Shown here in pieces: positions 1 through 9,540 of a DNA stretch of 64,000 nt. Made by a program: the position numbers and the translations under genes. This DNA is from Flavobacteriales bacterium. Lineage in GTDB: Bacteria; Bacteroidota; Bacteroidia; Flavobacteriales_D; Sanyastnellaceae. Position 1 is the stretch's first letter. Every line of letters starts with the position of its first letter. The stretch lies in assembly GCA_027491075.1 (NCBI GenBank), contig JAIXWX010000011.1, positions 23,155-87,154 of the forward strand. The letters are read 5' to 3'. Under the pieces are notes generated by a model. It was not told where the DNA came from. It ran no database searches and was given only the letters and a program-made list of their open reading frames with translations.

Positions 1-203
1 TTCTTGAAAATATACATCAGAAAGTATCCCTTGGATTTCATTCGCGCACCTTTGACACCGCGAAAAGTGTCAGATATTCTGAAAAGCTGATCATTTTCAC
101 TCAATTTCACATCTTCGTTTGGTTTCAATACCTTAAACATGGTATTTTTGCATCCCTTATTCAATTTAGAAGCGTTCCAAATAATTCCTGAAACGCTGAA
201 CAT
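1..203 (-). CDS. Possible 5' part of an unknown protein, cut by the left edge
   Basis: An open frame enters from the left edge on the minus strand and reads back to ATG codons at 138-140 and 201-203. The frame stays open even further upstream, into the first bases of the gene on the other strand. The readable residues (about 46 from the inner ATG, 67 from the outer) are mixed polar and aromatic and match no family I recognise. A good plus-strand promoter lies at 118-150, so the inner ATG (140) would fit a divergent gene better than the outer one. It may equally be chance open frame. Confidence 0.25.
   Translation of the reverse strand, partial: MFSVSGIIWNASKLNKGCKNTMFKVLKPNEDVKLSENDQLFRISDTFRGVKGARMKSKGYFLMYIFK
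118..150 (+). promoter_or_regulatory. Candidate Bacteroidota promoter of the SUF operon
   Basis: TTTG at 118-121 and TATTTTTG at 143-150 are separated by 21 nt. This matches the Bacteroidota housekeeping consensus TTTG / TAnnTTTG exactly in both boxes. It lies about 93 nt before the first suf start codon, leaving an 80-90 nt leader. Spacing and match are seen; promoter activity is inferred. Confidence 0.5.
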
Positions 204-242
204 ATAGGGGTTATAATTGGTTTTTACATAAATCAGATACTC

Positions 243-569
243 ATGATAAAAGTAAATGATAGTGCGAAAGAGCAGGTTACCAAACTTTTAGTGGATGAGA
301 AGCATCCCCAAGGCGCATTTGTGCGTGTAGGAGTAGAAGGTGGAGGTTGTTCTGGTCTAATGTATCAGCTCACCTTTGATACAGAAATGAAGGAAGGTGA
401 TCAAGTATTCGAAGACAACGGTGTCAAGGTAGTGGTCGACAGAAAGTCGTTTCTATACCTTGTGGGCACCGAATTAGAGTATACCGGCGGACTCAACGGC
501 AAAGGCTTTGTTTTCAAAAATCCCAACGCATCAAGAACATGCGGATGCGGTGAAAGTTTTTCCATTTAA
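243..569 (+). CDS. sufA: A-type iron-sulfur carrier (SufA/IscA/HesB family)
   Basis: Cytoplasmic carrier that receives [Fe-S] clusters from the SUF scaffold and passes them to target enzymes. The 108-residue length is standard for the HesB/IscA family. The three ligand cysteines are present: C36 in the GGGCSGL motif and C100 and C102 in the C-terminal CGCG motif. It is the first gene of the operon, 11 nt before sufB, with a good promoter upstream. The position at the head of a suf operon favours the name sufA, although by sequence alone IscA or ErpA would fit equally well. Confidence 0.92.
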   Translation: MIKVNDSAKEQVTKLLVDEKHPQGAFVRVGVEGGGCSGLMYQLTFDTEMKEGDQVFEDNGVKVVVDRKSFLYLVGTELEYTGGLNGKGFVFKNPNASRTCGCGESFSI

Positions 570-580
570 CCCGATTAACA

Positions 581-2029
581 ATGGCTTACGAAGGAGATGA
601 AATACTGGATTCAGTTACTTCCAAAGAGTACGAATTCGGCTTTACAACCAATATTGAAACAGATAAGGCACCAGCAGGGCTAAATGAAGATATCATCCGA
701 TTGATTTCTTCGAAAAAAGAAGAACCCGAATGGCTCTTAGAATGGAGACTCGATGCGTTTCGTCAATGGCTTAAAATGACAGAACCAGAGTGGGCGCACG
801 TGCACTATACCAAGCCTGATTTTCAAGCGATTTCCTATTATGCTGCTCCCAAAAAAAGACCGAAATACAATAGCATCGATGAGATAGATCCAGAGCTCCG
901 AAGAACGATGGAAAAACTAGGGATTTCTTTGGAAGAACAAAAAAGACTATCAGGAGTGGCGGTAGACTTCGTGTTAGACTCCGTCTCTGTGGCCACCTCT
1001 TTCAAAGAAAAGCTAGCAGAATTGGGAATCATCTTTTGCTCTATGAGCGAAGCCGTTCATGAACACCCAGATCTTGTTAGAAAGTATATTGGAACGGTAG
1101 TTCCCAAGAGCGATAATTTCTATGCAGCGTTAAATAGTGCCGTCTTTACAGATGGTTCTTTTTGCTATATACCCAAAGGGGTAAGATGTCCGATGGAATT
1201 AAGTACTTACTTCAGAATTAATGAAGCGGGAACTGGACAATTTGAAAGAACACTGGTTATTGCCGATGAAGGCGCCTATGTTAGCTACTTAGAAGGCTGC
1301 ACTGCTCCTCAAAGAGACGAAAACCAACTGCATGCCGCCGTAGTAGAACTTGTGGCACTTGACAATGCTGAAATAAAATACAGTACTGTTCAAAACTGGT
1401 ATCCTGGCGACAAAGACGGGAAGGGCGGCGTGTTCAATTTCGTTACCAAGAGAGGTTTGTGCGAAGGCATTAACAGTAAGATTTCTTGGACGCAAGTTGA
1501 AACGGGAAGTGCGATTACGTGGAAGTATCCCAGTTGTGTGCTTAAAGGAGACAATAGTATCGGTGAATTTTACTCCGTGGCTGTTACCAATAATGCCCAA
1601 CAAGCAGATACTGGAACAAAGATGATTCACATTGGGAAGAATACCAGCAGCACTATAATATCCAAAGGAATTAGCGCGGGATCAAGCCAAAACTCCTACA
1701 GAGGTTTGGTTCAAATAAATCCCTCCGCGGATCATGCTCGCAATTTCTCACAGTGTGACTCCTTGCTTATGACCGATCACTGCGGTGCACACACCTTTCC
1801 ATATATCGAGGTAAAAAACAAAACCGCCAAAGTAGAACACGAGGCCACTACTTCAAAGATCGGTGAAGATCAAATATTCTATTGTTTACAAAGAGGATTG
1901 AGTGAAGAAAAAGCAATTTCTCTTATTGTAAATGGATATGCAAAAGAAGTACTCAATCAACTTCCCATGGAATTTGCAGTGGAGGCTCAAAAACTTCTTT
2001 CTATTTCATTGGAAGGAAGTGTTGGATAA
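581..2029 (+). CDS. sufB: Fe-S cluster assembly scaffold protein SufB
   Basis: SufB pairs with SufD and the ATPase SufC in the SufBC2D scaffold, which builds [4Fe-4S] clusters in the cytoplasm. At 482 residues it has the normal SufB length. The conserved C-terminal core is visible: QCDSLLM with C392 (the likely counterpart of the E. coli sulfur-accepting cysteine), DHCGAHT at 399-405, then [14 protein letters not shown]. The middle is the right-handed beta-helix typical of the SufB/SufD family. It follows sufA by 11 nt and precedes sufC by 30 nt, within one operon. Confidence 0.97.
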   Translation: MAYEGDEILDSVTSKEYEFGFTTNIETDKAPAGLNEDIIRLISSKKEEPEWLLEWRLDAFRQWLKMTEPEWAHVHYTKPDFQAISYYAAPKKRPKYNSIDEIDPELRRTMEKLGISLEEQKRLSGVAVDFVLDSVSVATSFKEKLAELGIIFCSMSEAVHEHPDLVRKYIGTVVPKSDNFYAALNSAVFTDGSFCYIPKGVRCPMELSTYFRINEAGTGQFERTLVIADEGAYVSYLEGCTAPQRDENQLHAAVVELVALDNAEIKYSTVQNWYPGDKDGKGGVFNFVTKRGLCEGINSKISWTQVETGSAITWKYPSCVLKGDNSIGEFYSVAVTNNAQQADTGTKMIHIGKNTSSTIISKGISAGSSQNSYRGLVQINPSADHARNFSQCDSLLMTDHCGAHTFPYIEVKNKTAKVEHEATTSKIGEDQIFYCLQRGLSEEKAISLIVNGYAKEVLNQLPMEFAVEAQKLLSISLEGSVG

Positions 2030-2059
2030 ATAGACTAGTTACAATCACAGATAAACATC

Positions 2060-2818
2060 ATGTTGACGATTAAAAATTTGCAGGCCAGAGTAGAAGAAAA
2101 AGAAATTCTTAAAGGCTTAAATTTCGAAGTAAAGCCTGGGGAGGTTCATGCTATCATGGGACCCAATGGTTCTGGAAAATCTACCCTTGCATCAGTGCTT
2201 GCTGGAAAAGAAGATTATGAAATAACCGGCGGAGAGATAATCTTCAAAGAAAAAAATCTTCTGGAAATGAGCCCTGAAGTTCGCGCAAGAGAAGGTCTAT
2301 TCTTGGCGTTTCAATACCCAGTTGAAATACCAGGAGTGAGCAATATCAACTTTCTAAAAGCTGCGCTTTCTGAGATAAGAGCATACAGAGGACTGCCTCC
2401 ATTGACGGCTAAAGAATTCCTTCAACTGGTAAATGAAAAATCAAAGTTGGTGGAATTGGATGGTCAACTAACCAATCGCTCTTTGAACGAAGGATTTAGT
2501 GGTGGAGAAAAGAAAAGAAATGAGATCTTTCAAATGGCAATGCTGGATCCTACTCTTGCCATTTTGGATGAAACAGACTCTGGTCTTGATATCGACGCTT
2601 TGAGAATTGTTGCCAATGGCGTGAATGCCATGCGTAGTCCTGAAAAATCATTTGTAGTGATTACCCACTATCAAAGACTCCTCGACTTTATCGTTCCCGA
2701 CTTTGTTCACGTACTCTACAAAGGAAAAATCGTGAAGTCTGGAACAAAAGAACTAGCCCTCGAATTAGAAGAACGAGGATACGATTGGATTAAAGAAGAA
2801 GTAGAAGCGCAAGCCTAA
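2060..2818 (+). CDS. sufC: Fe-S cluster assembly ATPase SufC
   Basis: ABC-type ATPase subunit of the SufBC2D scaffold; ATP binding drives the conformational change that lets iron and sulfur enter. The 252-residue protein has the Walker A GPNGSGKST at 34-42, the ABC signature in the SufC-specific form FSGGEKKRNEI, and Walker B as AILDETDSGLD. The SufC-type Q-loop region FQYPVEIPGVSN is also intact. It starts 30 nt after sufB and ends 2 nt before sufD, so translation is probably coupled. Confidence 0.97.
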   Translation: MLTIKNLQARVEEKEILKGLNFEVKPGEVHAIMGPNGSGKSTLASVLAGKEDYEITGGEIIFKEKNLLEMSPEVRAREGLFLAFQYPVEIPGVSNINFLKAALSEIRAYRGLPPLTAKEFLQLVNEKSKLVELDGQLTNRSLNEGFSGGEKKRNEIFQMAMLDPTLAILDETDSGLDIDALRIVANGVNAMRSPEKSFVVITHYQRLLDFIVPDFVHVLYKGKIVKSGTKELALELEERGYDWIKEEVEAQA

Positions 2819-2820
2819 TC

Positions 2821-4089
2821 ATGGAAACAACCATCGTCAACCATAAAAGCAAGTTTCTGGCAATAGCTGAACAAACAAAATCAAGTTTGATTAGTGCACT
2901 GCCGCTTGTAGTCTCTGAAGCTCAAACAGCATTAGAGAACCTTGACATTCCCACTTCCCGTCATGAAGAATGGAAGTATACTCGTACAACAAAGCTCCAG
3001 AATGAGCGCTTCTCCATTCAGAAGTCCTCGACTGCTTCAATTGATTACAGACCTTTTGAAGCGCTTCGCTTGGTTTTTGTCAATGGTGTTTACAATGCTT
3101 CTCTTAGTGATCATGAGAAAATAGATGGACTTTCCATTCGGTTCGATGAAGAAATAAAAGAGCAAACCTTAATCGGTTTTGATATCGCTTCTTCTTCCAA
3201 CTTCTTCGAGGCACTTCAGAGAGCAACAAGTACCTCGGCACTTCATATCCAGGCAGAAAAAGGAGCCGTCATCGAAAAACCAATCCACATCGTTCATCTA
3301 ATCGATGCCGCTCAAACACTTGCTACGCCTAGCATTTTCGTGAAAGTACATCAAAGCGCATCCTTGGAAATCAATGAAAGTTTCATTTCCAGCGACGCAA
3401 CTGCATCTGGTCTTACGATTCGCCAATTATGGGCTCAAGTAGACAAAAATGCTCGTCTTGAATACAATAAAATGCAAGATGAAAATGATCTTTCTTATCA
3501 AATGTGTTTGGAAGATATTCAACTTGCTGATGACGCTTATTCCAATTTCAATACACTCACTCTGAATGGAGGTTGGGTGCGCAATGACCTGCGCATTGCA
3601 CTCAACGGAAAGAATATTGAAAGTAACTTAAGCGGTTTTTATTTACCTCGAAACAAACAACTCATCGATAACCATACTAAAGTAGATCATCGTTATCCGC
3701 ACTGTGTAAGCAATGAGTTGTATAAAGGCATTCTCTTCGACCAAAGCACTGGCGTATTCAATGGTAAAGTATATGTAAGAAAAGACGCACAGAAAACCAA
3801 TGCGTATCAGAATAACGCTAATATAATAGCAGGCGATCAAGCGGTAATGAATACCAAGCCAGAGTTAGAAATTTATGCCGACGATGTAAAATGTAGTCAT
3901 GGAACTACTACTGGTCAACTCGACGAAAGTGCCATGTGGTATCTGCGATCTAGAGGTATTGGAGTAGATGCGGCTAGAAGACTTCTCACTTCTGCTTTCA
4001 TCAATGATGTTATTTCTAAAATTTCAAATCAGCAGGTGGCAGAATTCGTGATTGCAGATTTAACCGAAAAGAATTTATTATACGTTTAA
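2821..4089 (+). CDS. sufD: Fe-S cluster assembly protein SufD
   Basis: Paralogue of SufB that completes the SufBC2D scaffold and is linked to iron entry. The 422-residue length is normal. The family hallmark near the start, HEEWKYTRT at about residue 47, and the C-terminal block with ADDVKCSHG and YLRSRGI are clear. The N-terminal region before the beta-helix is diverged, as usual for SufD. Gaps to sufC and sufS are 2 nt each, so the gene lies in a tightly coupled operon. Confidence 0.96.
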   Translation: METTIVNHKSKFLAIAEQTKSSLISALPLVVSEAQTALENLDIPTSRHEEWKYTRTTKLQNERFSIQKSSTASIDYRPFEALRLVFVNGVYNASLSDHEKIDGLSIRFDEEIKEQTLIGFDIASSSNFFEALQRATSTSALHIQAEKGAVIEKPIHIVHLIDAAQTLATPSIFVKVHQSASLEINESFISSDATASGLTIRQLWAQVDKNARLEYNKMQDENDLSYQMCLEDIQLADDAYSNFNTLTLNGGWVRNDLRIALNGKNIESNLSGFYLPRNKQLIDNHTKVDHRYPHCVSNELYKGILFDQSTGVFNGKVYVRKDAQKTNAYQNNANIIAGDQAVMNTKPELEIYADDVKCSHGTTTGQLDESAMWYLRSRGIGVDAARRLLTSAFINDVISKISNQQVAEFVIADLTEKNLLYV

Positions 4090-4091
4090 TC

Positions 4092-5327
4092 ATGGATGAT
4101 GTGGTAAGCATTGGAGCAGTTGAAAAAATCAGAAAACACTTTCCGATTCTCCAACAAGAGGTCAATGGAAAACCTTTGATTTACTTCGACAACGCCGCCA
4201 CCTCGCAAAAGCCGCTTTCTGTTATTGAAAGCATCACAGAATACTACCAAGAATACAATTCCAATATACACAGGGGTGTACATCATTTGGCCAATATCGC
4301 CACTGGAAAATTTGAAAGTACACGACAAAAAGTAGCAGATTTCTTAGGCACTGATGACTTAGGTGAAATAATCTTTACCTCTGGAACTACCGACTCCATT
4401 AATCTGGTCGCACAGGCTTGGGGCAGATTGAATATTCATTCGGGAGATGAAATTCTTGTTAGTGAGCTAGAACATCACAGCAATATTGTTCCGTGGCAAA
4501 TTTTGGCTCAAGAAAAAAATGCCATCATCAAGGTAATACCCGTTACAGATAAGGGTGAATGGGATCTGAGCAATCTGGAAGAGCTACTCTCTGAGCGCAC
4601 TAAAATAGTCGCTGTAAACCATGTGTCAAATGCGCTAGGGACTATCAATCCCATTGAAATAATCATCAACCGCAGCAGGCAAGTAGGAGCGAAAATTTTA
4701 ATAGATGGCGCTCAAAGTGTAGTGCATTTCGAAGTGAATGTAAAATCCATTGATTGTGATTTTTATTGCTTCAGTGCTCACAAACTATATGGACCAACTG
4801 GCGTTGGTGTGCTCTATGGTAAAAGAGAAGTACTCGAATCCATGGCTCCATACAGAGGTGGAGGCGAAATGATCAAGACAGTATCATTCAAAGGCACCAC
4901 GTATAACGAATTACCTCACAAATTCGAAGCTGGAACACCCAACATTGAAGGCATCATTGCCTTTGGCTCGGCAATCGATTTTGCTACGTCGCTGGATAAG
5001 GACTGGGTACAATTTCATGAAAAACAGCTTTTAGATACTGCAACAACATTCCTTCAAGAAATAGAAGGCATGAAGATTTATGGAACATCCGCGCAAAAGG
5101 TTTCTGTTGTTTCCTTCCTCGTGGATGGAATACACCCTTATGATTTAGGAACCTTGCTCGATCAACAAGGGATCGCGGTGCGGACGGGGCATCATTGCAC
5201 TCAACCGCTGATGGAACGATTTAAAATTCCAGGAACAGTGCGCGCATCATTTGCCATTTATAATTCTATTGAAGAAGTAAATATCTTCGCAGACGCCTTG
5301 AGAAAATCAGTAAAAATGCTCCGATAA
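4092..5327 (+). CDS. sufS: Cysteine desulfurase SufS
   Basis: Pyridoxal-phosphate enzyme that takes sulfur from L-cysteine, leaving alanine, and passes it as a persulfide to SufE. The 411-residue protein has the PLP lysine K231 in SAHKLYGPTG and the catalytic cysteine C369 in GHHCTQP, the group II (SufS/CsdA) arrangement. It sits between sufD and sufE with gaps of 2 and 3 nt, so it is the dedicated sulfur donor of this operon. The start ATG immediately follows the sufD stop. Confidence 0.97.
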   Translation: MDDVVSIGAVEKIRKHFPILQQEVNGKPLIYFDNAATSQKPLSVIESITEYYQEYNSNIHRGVHHLANIATGKFESTRQKVADFLGTDDLGEIIFTSGTTDSINLVAQAWGRLNIHSGDEILVSELEHHSNIVPWQILAQEKNAIIKVIPVTDKGEWDLSNLEELLSERTKIVAVNHVSNALGTINPIEIIINRSRQVGAKILIDGAQSVVHFEVNVKSIDCDFYCFSAHKLYGPTGVGVLYGKREVLESMAPYRGGGEMIKTVSFKGTTYNELPHKFEAGTPNIEGIIAFGSAIDFATSLDKDWVQFHEKQLLDTATTFLQEIEGMKIYGTSAQKVSVVSFLVDGIHPYDLGTLLDQQGIAVRTGHHCTQPLMERFKIPGTVRASFAIYNSIEEVNIFADALRKSVKMLR

Positions 5328-5330
5328 ACT

Positions 5331-5765
5331 ATGGAAACCATAGAAGACAGACAGAAAGAAATAATCCAAGAATTTGGAATGTTTGATGATTGGATGCAGA
5401 AATACGAATACATCATTGAGCTTGGGAAAGACCTACCCGTAATCGAACAAGAGTTTAAAACAGAAGATCATCTCATTAAAGGATGTCAATCCAAAGTGTG
5501 GCTACACGCTGATTTCGGAGCAGACGGAATGGTTCGATTCACCGCTGACAGTGATGCAATTATTACAAAAGGATTGGTATCTCTTGTGATTCGAGTATTA
5601 GATGGAATGAATGGACAAGATATCGCACAAAGTGACCTTCACTTTGTTAATGACATAGGTTTAACTAGTCATCTGAGTCCAACCCGAAGCAATGGCCTAG
5701 CTTCCATGATTAAACAAATGAAAATTTATGGAATGCTAGCAGCAAATCAGCAACCTCAACCATGA
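5331..5765 (+). CDS. sufE: Sulfur transfer protein SufE
   Basis: Accepts the persulfide from SufS and hands it to SufB. The 144-residue protein carries the active-site cysteine C52 in the family motif KGCQSKVW and has normal length. It starts 3 nt after sufS, and its stop overlaps the start of the next gene by 4 nt (ATGA), which suggests coupled translation. A separate SufE suits a canonical SUF pathway; no SufU-like alternative is in this window. Confidence 0.96.
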   Translation: METIEDRQKEIIQEFGMFDDWMQKYEYIIELGKDLPVIEQEFKTEDHLIKGCQSKVWLHADFGADGMVRFTADSDAIITKGLVSLVIRVLDGMNGQDIAQSDLHFVNDIGLTSHLSPTRSNGLASMIKQMKIYGMLAANQQPQP

Positions 5766-6070
5766 AGACAGAACTTCAAAACAAGATAATAGAAGTACTC
5801 AAGACCATTTATGATCCTGAGATACCCGTAGATATTTATGAGCTGGGTTTGGTATATGCTATTGATATTGACGAAGCACAATTCGCAACTATCACCATGA
5901 CGCTTACCTCCCCGTCTTGCCCAGTAGCAGAAACACTTCCACCCGATGTAGAAAATAAGGTAGCGTCCGTTGAAGGCATCACTGGGTGCAAGGTAGAAAT
6001 TACTTGGGAACCACCATGGGATAAGAGCATGATGAGCCAGGAAGCGATGTTAGAACTAGGATTTCTTTAG
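5762..6070 (+). CDS. sufT: SufT-like DUF59 (MIP18 family) protein
   Basis: Auxiliary Fe-S maturation factor. MIP18/DUF59 proteins help late delivery or maturation of clusters, and the Bacteroidota suf operon usually carries one. The 102-residue protein has the family core: DIYELGLVY at 24-32 and SPSCPVAETLP with C53. It overlaps sufE by 4 nt and precedes dxr by 16 nt. The stop codon is TAG, which matters for judging the TAG inside the RHS gene further right. The symbol follows operon context; the standalone DUF59 domain alone would not fix it. Confidence 0.88.
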   Translation: MKTELQNKIIEVLKTIYDPEIPVDIYELGLVYAIDIDEAQFATITMTLTSPSCPVAETLPPDVENKVASVEGITGCKVEITWEPPWDKSMMSQEAMLELGFL

Positions 6071-6086
6071 TACCTTTCAACTCTTT

Positions 6087-7223
6087 ATGAAAAGAATAGC
6101 CATCCTCGGTTCTACCGGCTCTATAGGAACACAAGCACTTGATGTTATCGCGTCGCATCCGGAAACCTTCGCAGTGGAAACACTTTGTGCTGGTTCTAAT
6201 GCAGATCTACTTATTCAACAAGCCATCCAATTCAAGCCAAATGCAGTGGTAATTGGTGATGAGAGTAAGTACGAATACGTTAAAGAAGCGCTGTGGAACC
6301 ATGATATAAAAGTCTATGCAGGATCAGAGGCTTTAGAACAAATCGTAGAATCAGGAGAAATCGATTTGGTGTTAACTGCACTGGTCGGTGCTGCTGGACT
6401 AAAGCCTACCCTCCGTGCTATTGAAGCAGGTAAAACCATTGCGCTTGCAAACAAAGAAACACTTGTTGTTGCAGGTGACTTAGTCACTCGCTTGGCTAAA
6501 GAAAAAGCAGTAAACATTTACCCCGTAGATAGTGAGCACAGTGCTATTTTCCAATGCCTCGCAGGAGAATGGAATAATACAATAGAGAAAATTATCTTAA
6601 CCGCAAGCGGTGGTCCATTTCGCGGTAAGAAAAAAGAAGAACTTTCTGAGGTAACCAAAGCTCAAGCACTCAAGCACCCCAATTGGAGCATGGGTGCAAA
6701 AATTACCATCGATAGCGCATCGTTGATGAACAAAGGTTTAGAGGTCATTGAAGCGAAATGGCTTTTCGGATTGAAACCAGAACAAATCGAGGTAATTGTA
6801 CATCCGCAAAGTATTATACATAGCATCGTACAATTTGAAGATGGCAGCATGAAGGCACAAATGGGGCTACCCGATATGAAACTGCCGATTCAATATGCAA
6901 TGGCCTATCCCGATCGTTTGTCCTCTGATTTTCCTCGTTTCGATTTTACAAAATATCCTCAGTTGACATTTGAAGCTCCCGACCTCGATACATTCCGTTG
7001 TTTAGGACTGGCGTTTGAGGCTTTGAAAATGGGAGGAAACATGCCTTGTGTTTTAAACGCTGCAAACGAGGTAGCGGTAGCGCGTTTCTTAAAGGATGAA
7101 ATAAAGTTTCTTCAGATCGCCGATGTCGTTGAAAATGCAATGCAAAATGCCACCTTCATCGCTCAGCCAACATTAGAGGACTATCTTCACTCTGATCAGT
7201 TGGCGCGTGAAATAGCGCAGTGA
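6087..7223 (+). CDS. dxr: 1-deoxy-D-xylulose 5-phosphate reductoisomerase
   Basis: Second step of the MEP isoprenoid pathway: NADPH-dependent rearrangement and reduction of DXP to MEP in the cytoplasm. The 378-residue protein has the nucleotide-binding motif GSTGSIG at 8-14, the metal and substrate motif VDSEHSAIFQ, the flexible loop with HPQSIIHS, and ANKET. Length is near the family norm of about 390. It is 16 nt after sufT, so it probably belongs to the suf transcript. The link makes sense because IspG and IspH, later in the same pathway, are Fe-S enzymes. Confidence 0.96.
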   Translation: MKRIAILGSTGSIGTQALDVIASHPETFAVETLCAGSNADLLIQQAIQFKPNAVVIGDESKYEYVKEALWNHDIKVYAGSEALEQIVESGEIDLVLTALVGAAGLKPTLRAIEAGKTIALANKETLVVAGDLVTRLAKEKAVNIYPVDSEHSAIFQCLAGEWNNTIEKIILTASGGPFRGKKKEELSEVTKAQALKHPNWSMGAKITIDSASLMNKGLEVIEAKWLFGLKPEQIEVIVHPQSIIHSIVQFEDGSMKAQMGLPDMKLPIQYAMAYPDRLSSDFPRFDFTKYPQLTFEAPDLDTFRCLGLAFEALKMGGNMPCVLNAANEVAVARFLKDEIKFLQIADVVENAMQNATFIAQPTLEDYLHSDQLAREIAQ

Positions 7224-7272
7224 GTGAGGTACATTTAAGATCTCAAAACCTTTTGGACTCAATTCCATTAAC

Positions 7273-9540
7273 TCACGGATAATCTGTAATGATACCGTCT
7301 ACTCCAACTTTTAATAGCTCAGCTACTATTGCAGAATCATTAACCGTCCAAGGAATAATTCGAAGACCGCGTTCATGACAGAATTGAACAACGGAATCGG
7401 TCACGAGCAAATAATTCGGACTATATATTTCTGGAATATATCCCAAAACTTCGATCACTTTCGTAGGACTTACTTCCTCCTCCACCAATACCGCGGTAGA
7501 TATATCTTGGTTTATTTTTTTTACTTCTTGCAAAGCTTTCACATCAAAAGATTGAACTACGGAACGATCAAGGACATCGCATTTCTCCAAAACTTGAATC
7601 AAAAGTTGAGCAAAGACATCCTGTGTGGGATGAAAACTATGCGCCCCATCCACAATAGACTTAATTTCAATATTATAAAAAGGCTTAGATCTGTTCAACT
7701 CTGTTGCTCTTTGCTCCGAAAATTTTATGACCTCTTCGAGCGTGGGTATTTTCACTTCCAACTTCTTTTGATCTGGAAATCTTGGATTCGCAATTTGCCC
7801 ACAACTATACAACTGAACCTCCTTTAGACTCAAACTAAAAATAGCAATCGGCTGCTCGACGTCACAAAGACTTGGCAGAATCTCTAGATCGTGACAAACG
7901 ACAACAACGCTATCCCTCGTAACAACGCAATCCATTTCCAAGGTTGTAACTCCGAGCTCGAGGGCCCTATTAAACCCTGGTATACTGTTTTCAGGCATAA
8001 GACCACGACAACCTCTGTGTCCTTGTAGATCAAATGCTCCTTTCAGACGCACACGATAAATGAAGACATACTCTACAATTTTGCTGCGTTTATAAACAGG
8101 AAACTTCTCTATCAACTGAAATTGCAAAAAATCCTCATTCTTTTCAGGATCTTGAAAGAAATGTGAAGTTGTTATATAAAAATGCCAGTCATTGACAGAA
8201 GGACTTTGTTTCTGTTCATTTATAAAAGAAAAATGATGCAGGGCATTTAAAGAACCAATACCAAAATAATCCACATCATTTGGCTCTGCAACATAGTGAG
8301 CTATATGCGCTCCCGGAAACCACTTGGAAAACAAAACCTGTGCATTCTTCTTTACCAAACCCTCTTCCTCTGCCCTTTCACGAATTCCTTTAAAATATAT
8401 TCCTATATCCTCCCATCCGTACATGTCTAGGGTAAAATCGAATCTACCAAGTCTATTTTGTAATGTGTTTTGGTGATCAAAAGAAATAGTATTTACAGCT
8501 ATAGGACCAATAAAAAGAACAAACACTGAGAGAAAAAAAGCAGATATAATAATGTATATCCTTTTAGCAAAAATCACCCCTGCTGGAAGAAGTAATAAGG
8601 TATAGGCTGGAGCACTCCAGTGAGGAAGTGTTTCATGCTGAAAAGAAAGAAATAAAAAAACTATTATTACTGGCAATGTTGTACATAGAATTAGTCTGTC
8701 CAGCTTTCTGGTAAGTACTCTTCTCCTAAATAACCAGAAGAGAGTGATAACAATGAGTACAAATACGATTGGATTATTATAGGCTATACTGCCTCCCAAT
8801 TCTTTGAAAAACCAGTCCCAATGCCAATTTTGGCCACTTGAAACTCGATTTCCTTGAAATACGAATGACACAAAATCATTTTGTGCATTCCAAATAATAA
8901 CCGGCAGAGTTAACATACCAGTCACTAGTGCCCCTGCATAGATATGGGGAGATAAGAACCACTTTCTTTGAAAAAAAATGGCGTACACACCTATTCCAAA
9001 CCACAAGAAAAGAACATGAATTTTGGAAAGAAAACCTAGTCCGCAAAAAAGACCTAAAAGAAACCAACGCAGATATGAATACTCCCCTTTTATAACGATT
9101 CGAATCAACTGATAGAATGCCAATAACAAAAAAAACAACATTCCTGTATCCGGCATGATAAATAAACCTGCAATGACTGATAAATAGAATGAGGAGCAAC
9201 TTAGTAATGCTGCAGCAACAGCCGCTCTTCTTTCCGAAAACAATAGAACACTTCGATAGATAATCACAATATTGAGTGTACCTAGAATAATCGGGAAAAG
9301 ACGGATAAAAAATTCCTGATGAAAGGTATTACCTGCTGTCCCCAGCCAGATTAGCCATCCCACCATCGGAGGGTGATCAAAAAAACTTAGCTGCGGAAAC
9401 TTAGAATAAAAAGTATAATATACCTCATCATTTCCCAGTTCTAGGAAGCAAGCTCCTACGATTCGCAACACTACGAACAGCGCGACGATATGATAAATCG
9501 CCCAAGGATTTACCATCCAATTTTCTAGAGATCTTCTCAT
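7273..9540 (-). CDS. Fusion: GT39/ArnT-like membrane glycosyltransferase plus glycerophosphodiester phosphodiesterase
   Basis: A single 755-residue frame holds two enzymes. Residues about 10-495 are a polytopic GT-C transferase (PMT_2/ArnT type): the first-loop acidic motif NDEVYYTFY near 37-45, the FDHPPMVGWLIW motif, and ten or more hydrophobic segments, then a soluble region. Residues about 503-755 are a GDPD domain: GHRGCRG with H508 and R509, PENS, E535 and D537 in LEMD, and H550. GT-C enzymes normally use polyprenyl-phosphate sugars on the periplasmic face, so the C-terminal GDPD domain is probably periplasmic (inference). It ends at ITDYP, slightly short of most GDPDs. The 5' end overlaps the PHP gene by 113 nt. 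Confidence 0.85.
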   Translation of the reverse strand: MRRSLENWMVNPWAIYHIVALFVVLRIVGACFLELGNDEVYYTFYSKFPQLSFFDHPPMVGWLIWLGTAGNTFHQEFFIRLFPIILGTLNIVIIYRSVLLFSERRAAVAAALLSCSSFYLSVIAGLFIMPDTGMLFFLLLAFYQLIRIVIKGEYSYLRWFLLGLFCGLGFLSKIHVLFLWFGIGVYAIFFQRKWFLSPHIYAGALVTGMLTLPVIIWNAQNDFVSFVFQGNRVSSGQNWHWDWFFKELGGSIAYNNPIVFVLIVITLFWLFRRRVLTRKLDRLILCTTLPVIIVFLFLSFQHETLPHWSAPAYTLLLLPAGVIFAKRIYIIISAFFLSVFVLFIGPIAVNTISFDHQNTLQNRLGRFDFTLDMYGWEDIGIYFKGIRERAEEEGLVKKNAQVLFSKWFPGAHIAHYVAEPNDVDYFGIGSLNALHHFSFINEQKQSPSVNDWHFYITTSHFFQDPEKNEDFLQFQLIEKFPVYKRSKIVEYVFIYRVRLKGAFDLQGHRGCRGLMPENSIPGFNRALELGVTTLEMDCVVTRDSVVVVCHDLEILPSLCDVEQPIAIFSLSLKEVQLYSCGQIANPRFPDQKKLEVKIPTLEEVIKFSEQRATELNRSKPFYNIEIKSIVDGAHSFHPTQDVFAQLLIQVLEKCDVLDRSVVQSFDVKALQEVKKINQDISTAVLVEEEVSPTKVIEVLGYIPEIYSPNYLLVTDSVVQFCHERGLRIIPWTVNDSAIVAELLKVGVDGIITDYP

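Noticed and set aside
7215..7275. Terminator between dxr and the GT39-GDPD gene
   Set aside because: GTGAGT and ACTCAC can pair, but the loop is about 45 nt, the stem weak and no T-run follows.
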